The notes under the pieces are model-generated. The model did not search any database. It had not been told where the DNA came from and worked only from the letters and a program-made list of their open reading frames with translations. This document shows positions 51,872-60,942 of a stretch of DNA of 64,000 bases, one piece after another. How positions within the stretch are numbered: the first letter of the stretch is position 1; each line of letters starts with the position of its first letter. Source of the DNA: Pseudomonas sp. GM41(2012) (GTDB taxonomy: Bacteria; Pseudomonadota; Gammaproteobacteria; Pseudomonadales; Pseudomonadaceae); the NCBI RefSeq assembly GCF_000282315.2, contig NZ_AKJN02000009.1:62001-126000 (forward strand). Reading direction: 5' to 3'. The translations under genes were made by a program, and so were the position numbers.

Positions 51872-52837
51872 TCACAGCGCTTCCTGTTCCCGTCGATAGG
51901 CGTAGGTATCGGCGAAGCGCGAGAGCAGGAATTCGGCGCAGGTGGTGGCCGGATACTTTGTCGGGTGCCGCTCATCCTGACAGCCGGGCAGGCATTCGAT
52001 GACCGTGTCGGGGTGCGGCTCGGCGAAGAACGGCATCGAGTAACGGTCCACGCCCAGCGGGCTGATCACCCGGTGCGGCGTCGACAGGTAACGGTCGTTG
52101 CTCCAGCGCGCCATCATGTCGCCGAGGTTGACCACGAACGTGCCGTCGATCGGTGGCGCGTCGATCCACTCGCCTTTAACGTTTCGCACTTGCAAGCCGC
52201 CGGCGGCATCCTGATACAGCAGGGTGATGCAGCCGTAATCGGTGTGGGCTCCGGCGCCTTGTTGCTCTTCGGAACTGGCGGTGTGGCGCGGTGGGTAATG
52301 AATCATCCGCAGCACGCTGACCGGTTCAACGAAACGGGTGTCGAAAAAGTCGCGCTCGATGCCCAACGTCACGGTTATGGCCCGTAACAGGGTTAGGGCC
52401 AAGGCCTGCATGTCGACGTAGTGCTGCTCCATCAGCGACTCCCAGCCGGATATCGACGGATGACGGTTGGGGCCGCGCAGCGGTTTTTCCGCCAGCACGT
52501 CAGGGTGATCGGCTGGCAGGTGCAGGCCCATGTCGAAGGTTTCTTTCAGGTCGCTGGGTTTGCTCGGGTCGAGTTGTTCGGTGGCGATGGCGCCGTAACC
52601 GCGGTGGTGGCGGGTTTGGGTGATGTCTATCTTGAGTTTTTCGGCGGCGGGCAGGGCGAAGAAACGTTGGGCGCTGTCGAGCACGGCGTTAATGCGCCAG
52701 GCGCTGATCGGGTGCCCCTTGATGTAGAAGAAGCCCCACTCGCGGCAGGCGTGGTCGATTTGTGTGGCGATTGATTGCCATGCGGATGGGTCATCGGTGT
52801 AGAGCGGGGCGATGTCGATGATCGGGAGCTGGTTCAT
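51872..52837 (-). CDS. 2-oxoglutarate/Fe(II)-dependent oxygenase, isopenicillin-N-synthase family
   Basis: 321 residues. The iron facial triad is H198, D200 (GAHTDYG) and H255 (TPHRVI), with the 2OG-binding R265/S267 pair (DRYSMPFF). The N-terminal non-heme dioxygenase part begins LPIIDIAPLY. Substrate unknown; the neighbourhood of purine enzymes suggests a purine or methylated base. Confidence 0.9.
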   Translation of the reverse strand: MNQLPIIDIAPLYTDDPSAWQSIATQIDHACREWGFFYIKGHPISAWRINAVLDSAQRFFALPAAEKLKIDITQTRHHRGYGAIATEQLDPSKPSDLKETFDMGLHLPADHPDVLAEKPLRGPNRHPSISGWESLMEQHYVDMQALALTLLRAITVTLGIERDFFDTRFVEPVSVLRMIHYPPRHTASSEEQQGAGAHTDYGCITLLYQDAAGGLQVRNVKGEWIDAPPIDGTFVVNLGDMMARWSNDRYLSTPHRVISPLGVDRYSMPFFAEPHPDTVIECLPGCQDERHPTKYPATTCAEFLLSRFADTYAYRREQEAL

Positions 52838-52867
52838 GCGCAGTCCTTAAGAACGCTGAAAATCCAT

Positions 52868-52971
52868 TGTGGGAGCGAGCCTGCTCGCGATGGGGCCATT
52901 ACATTCAGCATCAATGTTGAATGTCAGTTCGCTATCGTCGGAACGCCGCCCGGAGCCGGCTCGCTCCCACA
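52868..52971. repeat. REP doublet
   Basis: TGTGGGAGCGAGCCTGCTCG and inverse GAGCCGGCTCGCTCCCACA arms between the oxygenase and binding-protein genes. Confidence 0.85.
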
Positions 52972-52996
52972 AGGGGTTTTGTGTTTGGCTCGGGAG

Positions 52997-54079
52997 TTAC
53001 TTCGGAATGTCAGCCTTCATGCCTTCAACGTAGTAGTTCATCGATGCCAGCTCCGCATTGCTCGCCGTCGCGCCCGCCGCAATCTTTTCGACGCCTGCCT
53101 GATCCTTGATCGGTCCGGTGAACGGGTGGAAAGCACCGCTTTTGATGTCGGCAATGATCTGCTCTGCCTCGGCTTTCACCGGCGCTGGCACCAGATCGCT
53201 GATCGGCAACTCAACCGTACCTTCCTTCAAGCCACCCCAGTAATCCTGCGATTTCCACAGGTGGTCGAGCACGCTTTGGGTCGCCTGAATGTAGTGCGGC
53301 CCCCAGTCGTTGACGATGGACGTCAGCACCGCTTTCGGCCCGAAGTGCGCCATGTCCGAAGCGTAGCCCACGGCATACACGCCGCGACGTTCAGCCGCCT
53401 GGATCGGCGCCGGGCTGTCGGTGTGCTGGAACACCACGTCCACGCCCTGATCGATCAACGCGTTGGCGGCATCCGCCTCTTTGCCCGGATCGAACCAGGA
53501 GTTGACCCACACCACCTTGATCTCGGTGCCCGGGTTGTATTTGTTCAGGGCCAGTTGAATGGCGTTGATGTCGCGGATCACTTCCGGGATCGGGAAGGAC
53601 GCGACGTAACCGATCTTCTTGGTCTTGGTCATCTTCGCCGCAAGGAAACCGCCGACGTAGCGACCTTCATACGTGCGCGCCAGGTAGGTGCCGAGGTTCT
53701 TGTCCTGTTTGTAGCCAGTGGCGTGTTCGAAGGTCACCATGGGAAATTGCTTGGCGACTTTCAGGGTCGGGTTCATGTAGCCGAAGGACGTGGTGAAGAT
53801 CAGGTCGTACTTGTCCTTGGCCATGTTGCGGATCACCCGCTCGGCGTCGGCGCCTTCAGCGACGTTTTCCACATAGTTGGTGGTGATCTGGTTACCGAAT
53901 TTTTCGGCCAGCGCCTTGCGCCCTTGTTCATGCTGATACGTCCAGCCGTGATCGCCAATCGGACCGATGTAGACGAAGCCGACTTTCAGCGGATCGGCGG
54001 CACTGGCAGTCAGGCTTGCGCTCAGACCGATGGCTGCGGCGACGGCGCAAAGCAGCTTCTTCAACGGACGTTTGTGCAT
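52997..54079 (-). CDS. BMP family purine/nucleoside ABC transporter binding protein
   Basis: 360 residues from the ATG at 54079 (GGAG 9 bases upstream; an ATG at 54094 is possible). Sec signal peptide cleaved near ASA-AD (~27). BMP fold features: VGFVYIGPIGDHGWTYQHEQ, IFTTSFGYMNPTLKVA, YEGRYVGGFLAAKM. It captures nucleosides or bases in the periplasm. The matching permeases and ATPase are encoded 5 kb further on. Confidence 0.9.
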   Translation of the reverse strand: MHKRPLKKLLCAVAAAIGLSASLTASAADPLKVGFVYIGPIGDHGWTYQHEQGRKALAEKFGNQITTNYVENVAEGADAERVIRNMAKDKYDLIFTTSFGYMNPTLKVAKQFPMVTFEHATGYKQDKNLGTYLARTYEGRYVGGFLAAKMTKTKKIGYVASFPIPEVIRDINAIQLALNKYNPGTEIKVVWVNSWFDPGKEADAANALIDQGVDVVFQHTDSPAPIQAAERRGVYAVGYASDMAHFGPKAVLTSIVNDWGPHYIQATQSVLDHLWKSQDYWGGLKEGTVELPISDLVPAPVKAEAEQIIADIKSGAFHPFTGPIKDQAGVEKIAAGATASNAELASMNYYVEGMKADIPK

Positions 54080-54170
54080 GAATTCGAACTCCATGTTGTT
54101 GTGAGGTTGGCAAGGCCAATGCAAGTTGCTGACCAACAGGACAACAAATGCCTCGAGATCGCGTAACGGC

Positions 54171-54256
54171 CATCGCGGGCAAGCCTTGCTCCTACAGGTA
54201 CAGCGTCGCTCTCAAGAACGATGTAAATCCTGTAGGAGCAAGGCTTGCCCGCGATG
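54171..54256. repeat. REP doublet, outward arrangement
   Basis: CATCGCGGGCAAGCCTTGCT...CCTACA and the inverse TGTAGGAGCAAGGCTTGCCC arms, upstream of the binding-protein gene. Its arms read in the opposite order to most copies in the window. Confidence 0.85.
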
Positions 54257-54397
54257 AGGCCCGCAAGGCCAATAAAAGTGCACCGCCCGAACCTGTTGCC
54301 ATCCACTGGTGCGCTAAGGTGTAACGAAACGTTAGCGCCGCCCCGCAGTCAGTAGCTCATCACCCCGGTTTCGCTTCACACGGCAAAAAGGCCCGCA

Positions 54398-55486
54398 ATG
54401 CTCACACTCCTCAAGCAAGAAAAGTTTCTGTTGCTGGCCCTGCTCGCCGCCGTCGTCGCCTACCCGCTGGAGCACTGGATGCTGCACAGCGGCCAACCCA
54501 TTGCGCTGACCGCCGGCCTCGTACTGATCGCCTTCATCGTCGTTGCCTCCATGCGCGTTGCCCATCACGCCGAACTGCTGGCAGAAAAAGTCGGCGACCC
54601 CTACGGCACGATGATCCTGACCCTGGCCGCCGTGCTGGTGGAAGTGGTGATCCTGGCGATCATGATGAGCAACGAAGCCTCGCCGACCCTGGTACGTGAC
54701 ACGATTTATTCGGCGGTCATGCTCGACATCAACGGCATCCTCGGCCTCGCTGCGTTGATGGGCGGGCTCAAGCATGGCGAACAGTCCTACAACGACGACT
54801 CGGCCCGCAGTTACAGCGTGATGATCCTCACCGCCATGGGCGTTTCGATGGTGGTGCCGGAGTTCATCCCCGAGGTCAGTTGGAAACTCTATTCAGGCTT
54901 CACCATCGGCGCGATGGTCGTGCTCTACGCCCTGTTCCTGCGCATGCAGGTCGGCCCACACAGTTATTTTTTCAGTTACAGCTACCCGGAAAAACGCCGC
55001 AAGAAAGTCCCGGAGGAAGAACCTGAACCGGTCAATCTGGTGCTGAGTATCGGGACATTGGTGTTTGGCGTGGTGGTGATCGGCGCATTGGCCGAAGTGA
55101 TGTCCAAGACCCTCGACCTGGGCCTCGAAGGGACGGGCGCACCGCCGGTGATCACCGCGATCCTTGTGGCGGCAATCTCGGCGGCGCCGGAAATTCTGAC
55201 CGCGTTGCGGGCGGCGCTGGCCAACCGCATGCAGTCGGTGGTCAACATCGCCATGGGCGCGTCGCTGTCGACGGTCATCCTGACGGTGCCGGTAATGGAA
55301 GCGATGGCGCTCTACACCGGCCAGCCGTTCCAGATGGCGATGACCCCGGTGCAGACCGTGATGGTCTTCCTTACCCTGATCGTCAGCGCAATCAACCTCA
55401 ACGATGGCGAAACCAATGCCATCGAAGGCATGACCCACTTCGTGCTGTTTGCGACATTCATCATGTTGTCGCTGCTGGGCCTCTAA
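54398..55486 (+). CDS. chaA: Calcium/proton antiporter ChaA (CaCA family)
   Basis: 362 residues, about eleven helices. Two inverted Na/Ca-exchanger repeats: GDPYGTMILTLAAVLVEVVI in the first and AAISAAPEILTALRAA in the second, with acidic central loop EEEPEP (~208-214). It exports Ca2+ or Na+ for H+. It sits on the opposite strand inside the purine region. Confidence 0.92.
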   Translation: MLTLLKQEKFLLLALLAAVVAYPLEHWMLHSGQPIALTAGLVLIAFIVVASMRVAHHAELLAEKVGDPYGTMILTLAAVLVEVVILAIMMSNEASPTLVRDTIYSAVMLDINGILGLAALMGGLKHGEQSYNDDSARSYSVMILTAMGVSMVVPEFIPEVSWKLYSGFTIGAMVVLYALFLRMQVGPHSYFFSYSYPEKRRKKVPEEEPEPVNLVLSIGTLVFGVVVIGALAEVMSKTLDLGLEGTGAPPVITAILVAAISAAPEILTALRAALANRMQSVVNIAMGASLSTVILTVPVMEAMALYTGQPFQMAMTPVQTVMVFLTLIVSAINLNDGETNAIEGMTHFVLFATFIMLSLLGL

Positions 55487-55504
55487 ACACACCGCAAAAC
55501 CAAT

Positions 55505-55594
55505 TGTGGGAGCGAGCCTGCTCGCGATAGCTGTGTGTCAAACACCATTGATGTCGACTGACACTCCGTCATCGCGAGCAGGCTCGCTCCCACA
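55505..55594. repeat. REP doublet after chaA
   Basis: TGTGGGAGCGAGCCTGCTCG and the exact inverse arm CGAGCAGGCTCGCTCCCACA between convergent genes. Confidence 0.85.
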
Positions 55595-55612
55595 GTTTTG
55601 ATTTGTGTTGTG

Positions 55613-56971
55613 TCAGGTACCGGCAATCAACTGCCGAGCCGCCTGGCTGTGATCCGCAATCAATCCCTTCAAGTCCAGCCCTTCAACCTGCCCATCAATC
55701 ACCCGCCACTTGCCACCAACCATCACCCGATCCGCCCGATCAGCGCCGCACAGCAGCAACGCCGACACCGGATCATGACTGCCGGAGAACCGCAGCTCAT
55801 CGAGCTTGAACAGCGCCAGATCCGCCTGCTTGCCCACCGCCAGTTCGCCGATATCGGTGCGGCCCAGCAACTGCGCCGAACCCTTGGTCGCCCAACCCAA
55901 AACCAATTCCGGCGTGATCTTCTCGGCGCCATAACGCAGCCGCTGAATGTAAAGCGCCTGACGGGTTTCCAGCATCATGTTCGACGCATCGTTGGACGCC
56001 GAACCATCCACGCCCAAGCCCAGCAACGCACCCGCAGCCGTCAGGTCCAGCGTCGGGCAGATGCCGGAAGCCAGACGCATGTTCGAACTCGGGCAATGGC
56101 AAATGCCGGTGCCGGCGGCGCCGAGGCGAGCGATTTCGTCCGGGTTGAAGTGGATGCCGTGAGCCAGCCAGGTGCGCGGGCCGAGCCAGCCGACGCTGTC
56201 GAGGTAATCCACAGTGCGCAGGCCGAAGCGCTGCAGGCAGAAGTCTTCTTCGTCGAGGGTTTCGGCCAGATGGGTGTGCAGGCGCACGTCGAGTTTGTTC
56301 GCCAGTTCGGCGCTGGCGGACATGATTTCCGGGGTCACCGAGAACGGTGAGCAGGGCGCCAGGGCGATCTGGATTTGCGCGCCATCGCCACGTTCGTGGT
56401 ACTCAGCGATCAAGCGTTGGCTGTCGGCCAGGATGACTTCGCCTTCCTGCACGGTTTGCTGCGGCGGCAGGCCGCCGTCCTTTTCGCCGAGGCTCATGGA
56501 ACCGCGCGTCAGCATGGCGCGCATGCCCAGTTCGCGAACGCTTTCGACTTGCACGTCGATAGCATTTTCCAGGCCTTGCGGAAACAGGTAATGGTGATCG
56601 GCCGCGGTGGTGCAGCCGGACAGCAGCAACTCGGCCAACGCGACTTTGCTGGCTAGGGCGAGTTTTTCAGGGGTGAGGCGGGCCCAGACCGGGTAGAGGG
56701 TTTTCAGCCACGGGAACAACGGCTGATTGACCACCGGCGCCCAGGCGCGGGTCAGGGTTTGATAGAAGTGGTGATGGGTGTTGATCAGTCCCGGCAGGAT
56801 CACATGTTCGCGGGCATCGAACACTTGTCCACAGGGCGCGGAAGGTTGCTGGCCGGCGGCGAGCACTTCGACGATCAAACCGTCTTGCAGCACCAGGCCA
56901 CCACGGGCATCGAGGCCATTGGCAGTGAAGATCGCGAGGGGATTTTTTAACCAGGTACGGGTCGCAGGCAT
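55613..56971 (-). CDS. 8-oxoguanine deaminase (amidohydrolase)
   Basis: 452 residues. Metal-binding INTHHHFYQ near 65-70, HTHLAETLDEE, LAHGIHFNPDE and VDGSASNDASN follow the cytosine-deaminase-like amidohydrolase order. The sequence is close to the P. aeruginosa PA0142 type, characterised as 8-oxoguanine deaminase (8-oxoguanine to urate). Earlier annotations call it hydroxydechloroatrazine ethylaminohydrolase. It fits a purine salvage and repair role with the nearby deaminase and ABC genes. Confidence 0.88.
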   Translation of the reverse strand: MPATRTWLKNPLAIFTANGLDARGGLVLQDGLIVEVLAAGQQPSAPCGQVFDAREHVILPGLINTHHHFYQTLTRAWAPVVNQPLFPWLKTLYPVWARLTPEKLALASKVALAELLLSGCTTAADHHYLFPQGLENAIDVQVESVRELGMRAMLTRGSMSLGEKDGGLPPQQTVQEGEVILADSQRLIAEYHERGDGAQIQIALAPCSPFSVTPEIMSASAELANKLDVRLHTHLAETLDEEDFCLQRFGLRTVDYLDSVGWLGPRTWLAHGIHFNPDEIARLGAAGTGICHCPSSNMRLASGICPTLDLTAAGALLGLGVDGSASNDASNMMLETRQALYIQRLRYGAEKITPELVLGWATKGSAQLLGRTDIGELAVGKQADLALFKLDELRFSGSHDPVSALLLCGADRADRVMVGGKWRVIDGQVEGLDLKGLIADHSQAARQLIAGT

Positions 56972-57123
56972 GTTGGCCGGCTCCTCTGAAAGTGGGGTTC
57001 AGGTTAGCCAGCTCAGTGATTACCCTGTCTGCTGATCCAGGGTCGCCGCGGGGGACGAGGTGCGGAGTTTCGAACAAAACCGCGCTATGGGCAAGCCCGG
57101 CCCGACAGAACAACCCAAACCCC

Positions 57124-57229
57124 TGTAGGAGCCGAGCTTGCTCGCGATAGCGGACTGACATTCAACATCAATGCTGAATGTTATGGCCCCATCGTCGGAT
57201 CGCCGCCCGGAGCAAGCTCAGCTCCTACA
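57124..57229. repeat. REP doublet
   Basis: TGTAGGAGCCGAGCTTGCTC and GAGCAAGCTCAGCTCCTACA arms, with the CATTCAACATCAATGCTGAATG inner palindrome split across the centre, between the deaminase and SDR genes. Confidence 0.85.
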
Positions 57230-57246
57230 AGGGCAGGACGGTGGTG

Positions 57247-57933
57247 TTACCAGGGAATGGTTTCACCCCGGTAATTCACAAAATGGTGCCCGCCCTTGCC
57301 GGTATACGCATTCACCTGGTCGACCAACCCACGCGTGCTGGTGTCCACATCGATGTCGGCACCCTCACCGCCCATGTCGGTCTTCACCCAACCCGGATGC
57401 AGCGACAGCACGGTGAGTTTCTGCTCGCCCAACTGAGTGACGAAGCTGCTGGTCATCGAGTTCAGCGCCGCTTTGCTCGCCTTGTACAACGCCAGCTCCG
57501 GCGCATCCGGCATGGTCACGCTGCCCAGCACCGAACTCATGAATGCCAGCACACCGCTGTCCGGACGAATCTGCCCGACAAAACGCTGGGCCAGATTGAT
57601 CGGCGCCACCGCATTGGTGAAGAACAGTTGCCCGACCTCGGCCAGCGTCGCGCCGCCCGGCGTTTGAACTTCCGGACCTTTGACCCCGGCATTCACGAAC
57701 AATAGGTCGAACACTTCGCCCTTAAGCTGCTGGCTCAGAGCGATGACCGCTTGCTGATCATCCATGTCGAGTTTTTCAATCCGCACCTTGCCCACGGCCT
57801 GCAAGGCTTCGGCGTTCTGCGGATTGCGCACGGTGGCGGTGACCTGCCAACCGTCGGCCAGCAGGGTTTTTACCAGGCCGAGGCCCAGGCCTCGGGAGGC
57901 GCCGATGATGAGTGCGGTTTTTGCCGTAGACAT
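57247..57933 (-). CDS. SDR family oxidoreductase
   Basis: 228 residues. NAD(P)-binding GASRGLGLGLVKTL at 12-25, NAG-type VNAGVKG, and catalytic S/YKASKAALN are present. Substrate unknown. The MerR gene starts upstream on the same strand (25 bases between them), so the two are likely co-transcribed. Confidence 0.9.
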   Translation of the reverse strand: MSTAKTALIIGASRGLGLGLVKTLLADGWQVTATVRNPQNAEALQAVGKVRIEKLDMDDQQAVIALSQQLKGEVFDLLFVNAGVKGPEVQTPGGATLAEVGQLFFTNAVAPINLAQRFVGQIRPDSGVLAFMSSVLGSVTMPDAPELALYKASKAALNSMTSSFVTQLGEQKLTVLSLHPGWVKTDMGGEGADIDVDTSTRGLVDQVNAYTGKGGHHFVNYRGETIPW

Positions 57934-57958
57934 AAGTGGCTTCCTTGATAAATGAGGA

Positions 57959-58312
57959 TCACGGATTTAATGGACAGCGCTGACCGAGCCGTTGCTGCAA
58001 CTCCTGACGCAGTGCGCCGAGTTCGTCGATTCGGGTTTCGATCAGTTTGAGTTTGTCTTGCAGCAATTGCGTGACGGCGCTGTCCGGATCGGGCGACTGC
58101 CATATCGCGGCGACGCTGTTGCCGATCTCGCCGAGGGTAAAGCCCAATCGCTGAGCGGTCTTGATGTACAGCACCAGTTGCACCATGTCCGCCGGATAAT
58201 CGCGATAACCGTTGGCGCTACGTTGCGCCGCAATCAATCCGCGTTGCTCGTAGAAACGCAGCGTGTCGCGGCTGACGGCGCTGGCCTGGGCTAATTCACC
58301 GATGCGCATCAT
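57959..58312 (-). CDS. MerR family transcriptional regulator
   Basis: 117 residues from tandem ATGs at 58312/58309. MerR HTH IGELAQASAVSRDTLRFYEQ and GYRDYPADMVQLVLYIKTAQ, a dimerisation helix, and a terminal RCPLNP with only one cysteine, so it is not clearly a metal sensor. The promoter to its right has the classical MerR architecture and reads away from it toward a membrane-protein gene. Confidence 0.9.
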   Translation of the reverse strand: MMRIGELAQASAVSRDTLRFYEQRGLIAAQRSANGYRDYPADMVQLVLYIKTAQRLGFTLGEIGNSVAAIWQSPDPDSAVTQLLQDKLKLIETRIDELGALRQELQQRLGQRCPLNP

Positions 58313-58328
58313 GACATCTCGAGAGGGC

Positions 58329-58360
58329 TTGACCCTGGAGCATACTCCAGGCTTTAGTCT
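58329..58360 (+). promoter_or_regulatory. MerR-type promoter/operator with long spacer
   Basis: TTGACC (58329-58334), then the dyad CCTGGAG-CAT-ACTCCAGG (58334-58351), then TTAGTC as the -10 with a ~19-base spacer. This geometry is typical of promoters twisted by an activated MerR protein. It should drive the gene at 58392. Confidence 0.75.
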
Positions 58361-58391
58361 TGTTGCTCCCTGATTTTCTGGAGCAAAACGG

Positions 58392-58814
58392 ATGTGGACT
58401 TCGACGCAATTTCGCCGGTTGGTGAAGGGTAGCGCCTGGTATGACTTGATCGTGACGGCAGCGTTTGTCACTCCGTGGAGTTTTGTGGCGTTGCATGGCG
58501 TTTTGTTGAGCGTGAGTCAGGCGTTCAATTTGTCCGGCGAGCTGCCGCCGTTTGAGCCGATGCACATGCTGATGGCCAATCTGTTGGGGTCGATTGTCTG
58601 CGTGTGGACGGTGCTGCGGATTCGTGATCCGCAGCAGGTGTATGGGCGGTATGACGCGGTGGGGCGGTTTTTGTTTTCGGCTTGGCAGCTCTATGCCTTG
58701 CTCCATGGCGCCAGCTCTTTGTTGGCGATTTTCCTGTTCTTTGAATTGGCGTGGGGCGTGGCTCAGGTGTTGCCAGTTCGGGCGTCATCGCGAGCAGGCT
58801 CACTCCCACAGTAG
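58392..58814 (+). CDS. MerR-controlled small membrane protein of unknown function
   Basis: 140 residues with about four hydrophobic segments (IVTAAFVTPWSFVALHGVLL, MLMANLLGSIVCVWTVL, FLFSAWQLYALLHGASSLLA and LAIFLFFELAWGVAQVL). No family recognised. The last ten residues (ASSRAGSLPQ) are encoded by the left arm of a REP element, implying the original stop was lost or displaced. It is the only gene under the MerR-type promoter. Confidence 0.7.
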   Translation: MWTSTQFRRLVKGSAWYDLIVTAAFVTPWSFVALHGVLLSVSQAFNLSGELPPFEPMHMLMANLLGSIVCVWTVLRIRDPQQVYGRYDAVGRFLFSAWQLYALLHGASSLLAIFLFFELAWGVAQVLPVRASSRAGSLPQ

Positions 58815-58879
58815 ATTTGCGTTAAACACAAAAATCCGGCTCGACTCGGTCAAATGTGGGAGCGAGCCTGCTCGCGATG
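58786..58879. repeat. REP doublet overlapping the 3' end of a coding gene
   Basis: Arms CATCGCGAGCAGGCTCACTC...CCCACA (58786-58810) and TGTGGGAGCGAGCCTGCTCG (58855 onward). The left arm is read as the C-terminus of the upstream membrane protein. Confidence 0.85.
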
Positions 58880-58898
58880 GGGCCGGTGCAGACAACCA

Positions 58899-59825
58899 CT
58901 AATGCCCGGCCTGCCACGGTTTTCCCAACGACACCGGCGCATACAACCGCGTACGCAGCGCATCCCGCGACAGCAGCACCAACACCACAATGGTCGCGAC
59001 ATACGGCAGCATCGCCAGCAGACTCGACGGAATCGCCAGCCCCAATCCCTGTGCCACCAAATGCAGGATGCTGGCGAGCCCGAACAGATACGCCCCCAGC
59101 AGCAATCGCCACACCCGCCAACTGGCAAACACCACCAGTGCCAAGGCAATCCAGCCACGTCCGGCGCTCATGTTCTCCGCCCACATCGGCGTATAAGCCA
59201 ACGACAAATAAGCCCCGGCCAATCCAGCCATCGCCCCACCAAACAGCACCGCCAGCGTGCGCACGCCCAACACCGGCAAACCCATGGCACTGGCCGCATC
59301 CGGATTTTCCCCGACCGCCTGAATGATCAGCCCGACGCGACTTTTCACAATCACCCAGGCCACCAGCGCAAACAGCGCGAACGACACATACACCAGCAGA
59401 TCCTGCGCAAACAGCATCCGTCCGATCAGCGGGATTTCACTCAAATAAGGAATCGCCACCGGCTCAAAACCTGCCAGCGGTTTACCGACCCACGCCGCGC
59501 CAACAAACGTCGACAGACCCACGCCGAAGATTGTCAGCGCCAACCCGGTGGCCACCTGATTGGCGTTGAACACCAGCGCCACCAGCGCAAACAACGAGGA
59601 CAACAGCATCCCGGCAAGCATCGCCAGTAACACGCCGAGCCACAGGTTGCCGCTGTTCAAGGCGACGATAAAACCGATCACCGCACCAAACAGCATCATC
59701 CCTTCCTGGCCGAGGTTCAGAACGCCGCTCTTCTCGCAGATCAACTCACCGAGTGCCACCAACAGCAGCGGCGTGCCGCAACGGACCATGGCGTAGAAAA
59801 TATTGCTGAGCAGATCGATATCCAT
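58899..59825 (-). CDS. Purine-type ABC transporter permease (second)
   Basis: 308 residues from the ATG at 59825 (a GTG at 59828 is equally placed); both overlap the stop of the previous permease. About eight to ten helices, with GELICEKSGVLNLGQEGMML and AVGENPDAASAMGLPV, the BPD_transp_2 signatures of nucleoside permeases (NupQ/YufQ type). Confidence 0.92.
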   Translation of the reverse strand: MDIDLLSNIFYAMVRCGTPLLLVALGELICEKSGVLNLGQEGMMLFGAVIGFIVALNSGNLWLGVLLAMLAGMLLSSLFALVALVFNANQVATGLALTIFGVGLSTFVGAAWVGKPLAGFEPVAIPYLSEIPLIGRMLFAQDLLVYVSFALFALVAWVIVKSRVGLIIQAVGENPDAASAMGLPVLGVRTLAVLFGGAMAGLAGAYLSLAYTPMWAENMSAGRGWIALALVVFASWRVWRLLLGAYLFGLASILHLVAQGLGLAIPSSLLAMLPYVATIVVLVLLSRDALRTRLYAPVSLGKPWQAGH

Positions 59826-60931
59826 CACAGCGCTCCTGCGTGTACGGCGGTGGCTTGTGCACGACGGGACCAGCGCAGGTTCAAGCGCGGTCGGTAGAGA
59901 ATCAGCACGTCACTGGCCAGCAGGAAAAACAGCATCATTCCCTGGAATAATTGCGTGATCGCTTGCGGCAGATTCATGCTCATCTGCGCGCTCTCGCCAC
60001 CGATGTACAGCAGCGCCATCAGCAGGCTGGAAAACAGAATGCCGATGGGATTGAGTCGCCCGAGAAACGCCACGGTGATCGCGGCATAGCCGTAACCGGG
60101 CGAGACCTGTGGCACCAATTGGCCGATCGGCCCGGTGACTTCACACACCCCGGCCAGCCCCGCCAATCCTCCGCTGATCAACAGTGCCAGCCAGATCAGC
60201 CGCTTCTCGCGGAAGCCGACGAACCCCGCTGCGCGTTTGTCCAGCCCGAGGACTTTGATCTGGAACCCGATAAAGCTTTTCTGCAGCAACACCCACACCG
60301 CGACCAACGCGAGCAAGGCGAAATACACGCCGACGTGGACCCGACCATCCTCCATCAGCAGCGGCAAACGGCTGGCATCACCGAACATCGCCGACTCCGG
60401 AAAGTTGAATCCAGCCGGATCCTTCAGCGGCCCATGCACACAGAACAGCAACAGGTTCAGGGCGATGTAATTGAGCATGATGCTGGTGAGGATTTCATTG
60501 GCATTGAAACGCGTACGCAACCACGCCGTCAGCCCGGCCCATGCGGCACCGGCCAGGGTGCCGACGAGCAGAATCATCACCAGCGCCCAGCGACTTTGCA
60601 GGTCGATGATGTTCACCGCCAATGCACTGCCGGCCAGCGCGCCAAGCAGCAACTGACCTTCGGCGCCGATGTTCCAGATTCGTGCTTGGTACGCCACGGC
60701 CAGCCCCAACGCGCAGAGCAAAATCGGCAGCGCTTTGACCAGCAGTTCGGAGACGCCATATAGGTCGCTGATCGGTGCGATGAGCAAGGTGTGCAGCGTC
60801 AGTAATGGATCATGCCCCAGCGCGATAAACAGCAGCGAGCCACAGCCTAACGTCAGGACAGCCGCCAGCAATGGCGAGCACCACAGCATCAGGCGCGATT
60901 GCTGGCCACGGGGTTCGAGAGAAAGCAGCAT
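59825..60931 (-). CDS. Purine-type ABC transporter permease (first)
   Basis: 368 residues from the ATG at 60931 with GGAG upstream. It carries YQARIWNIGAEGQLLLGALA, LRTRFNANEILTSIMLNYIA and GLDKRAAGFVGFREKR, typical of NupP/YufP-like permeases. It begins 11 bases after the ATPase gene and ends overlapping the second permease. Confidence 0.92.
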   Translation of the reverse strand: MLLSLEPRGQQSRLMLWCSPLLAAVLTLGCGSLLFIALGHDPLLTLHTLLIAPISDLYGVSELLVKALPILLCALGLAVAYQARIWNIGAEGQLLLGALAGSALAVNIIDLQSRWALVMILLVGTLAGAAWAGLTAWLRTRFNANEILTSIMLNYIALNLLLFCVHGPLKDPAGFNFPESAMFGDASRLPLLMEDGRVHVGVYFALLALVAVWVLLQKSFIGFQIKVLGLDKRAAGFVGFREKRLIWLALLISGGLAGLAGVCEVTGPIGQLVPQVSPGYGYAAITVAFLGRLNPIGILFSSLLMALLYIGGESAQMSMNLPQAITQLFQGMMLFFLLASDVLILYRPRLNLRWSRRAQATAVHAGAL

Positions 60932-60942
60932 GTGAAACTCCG

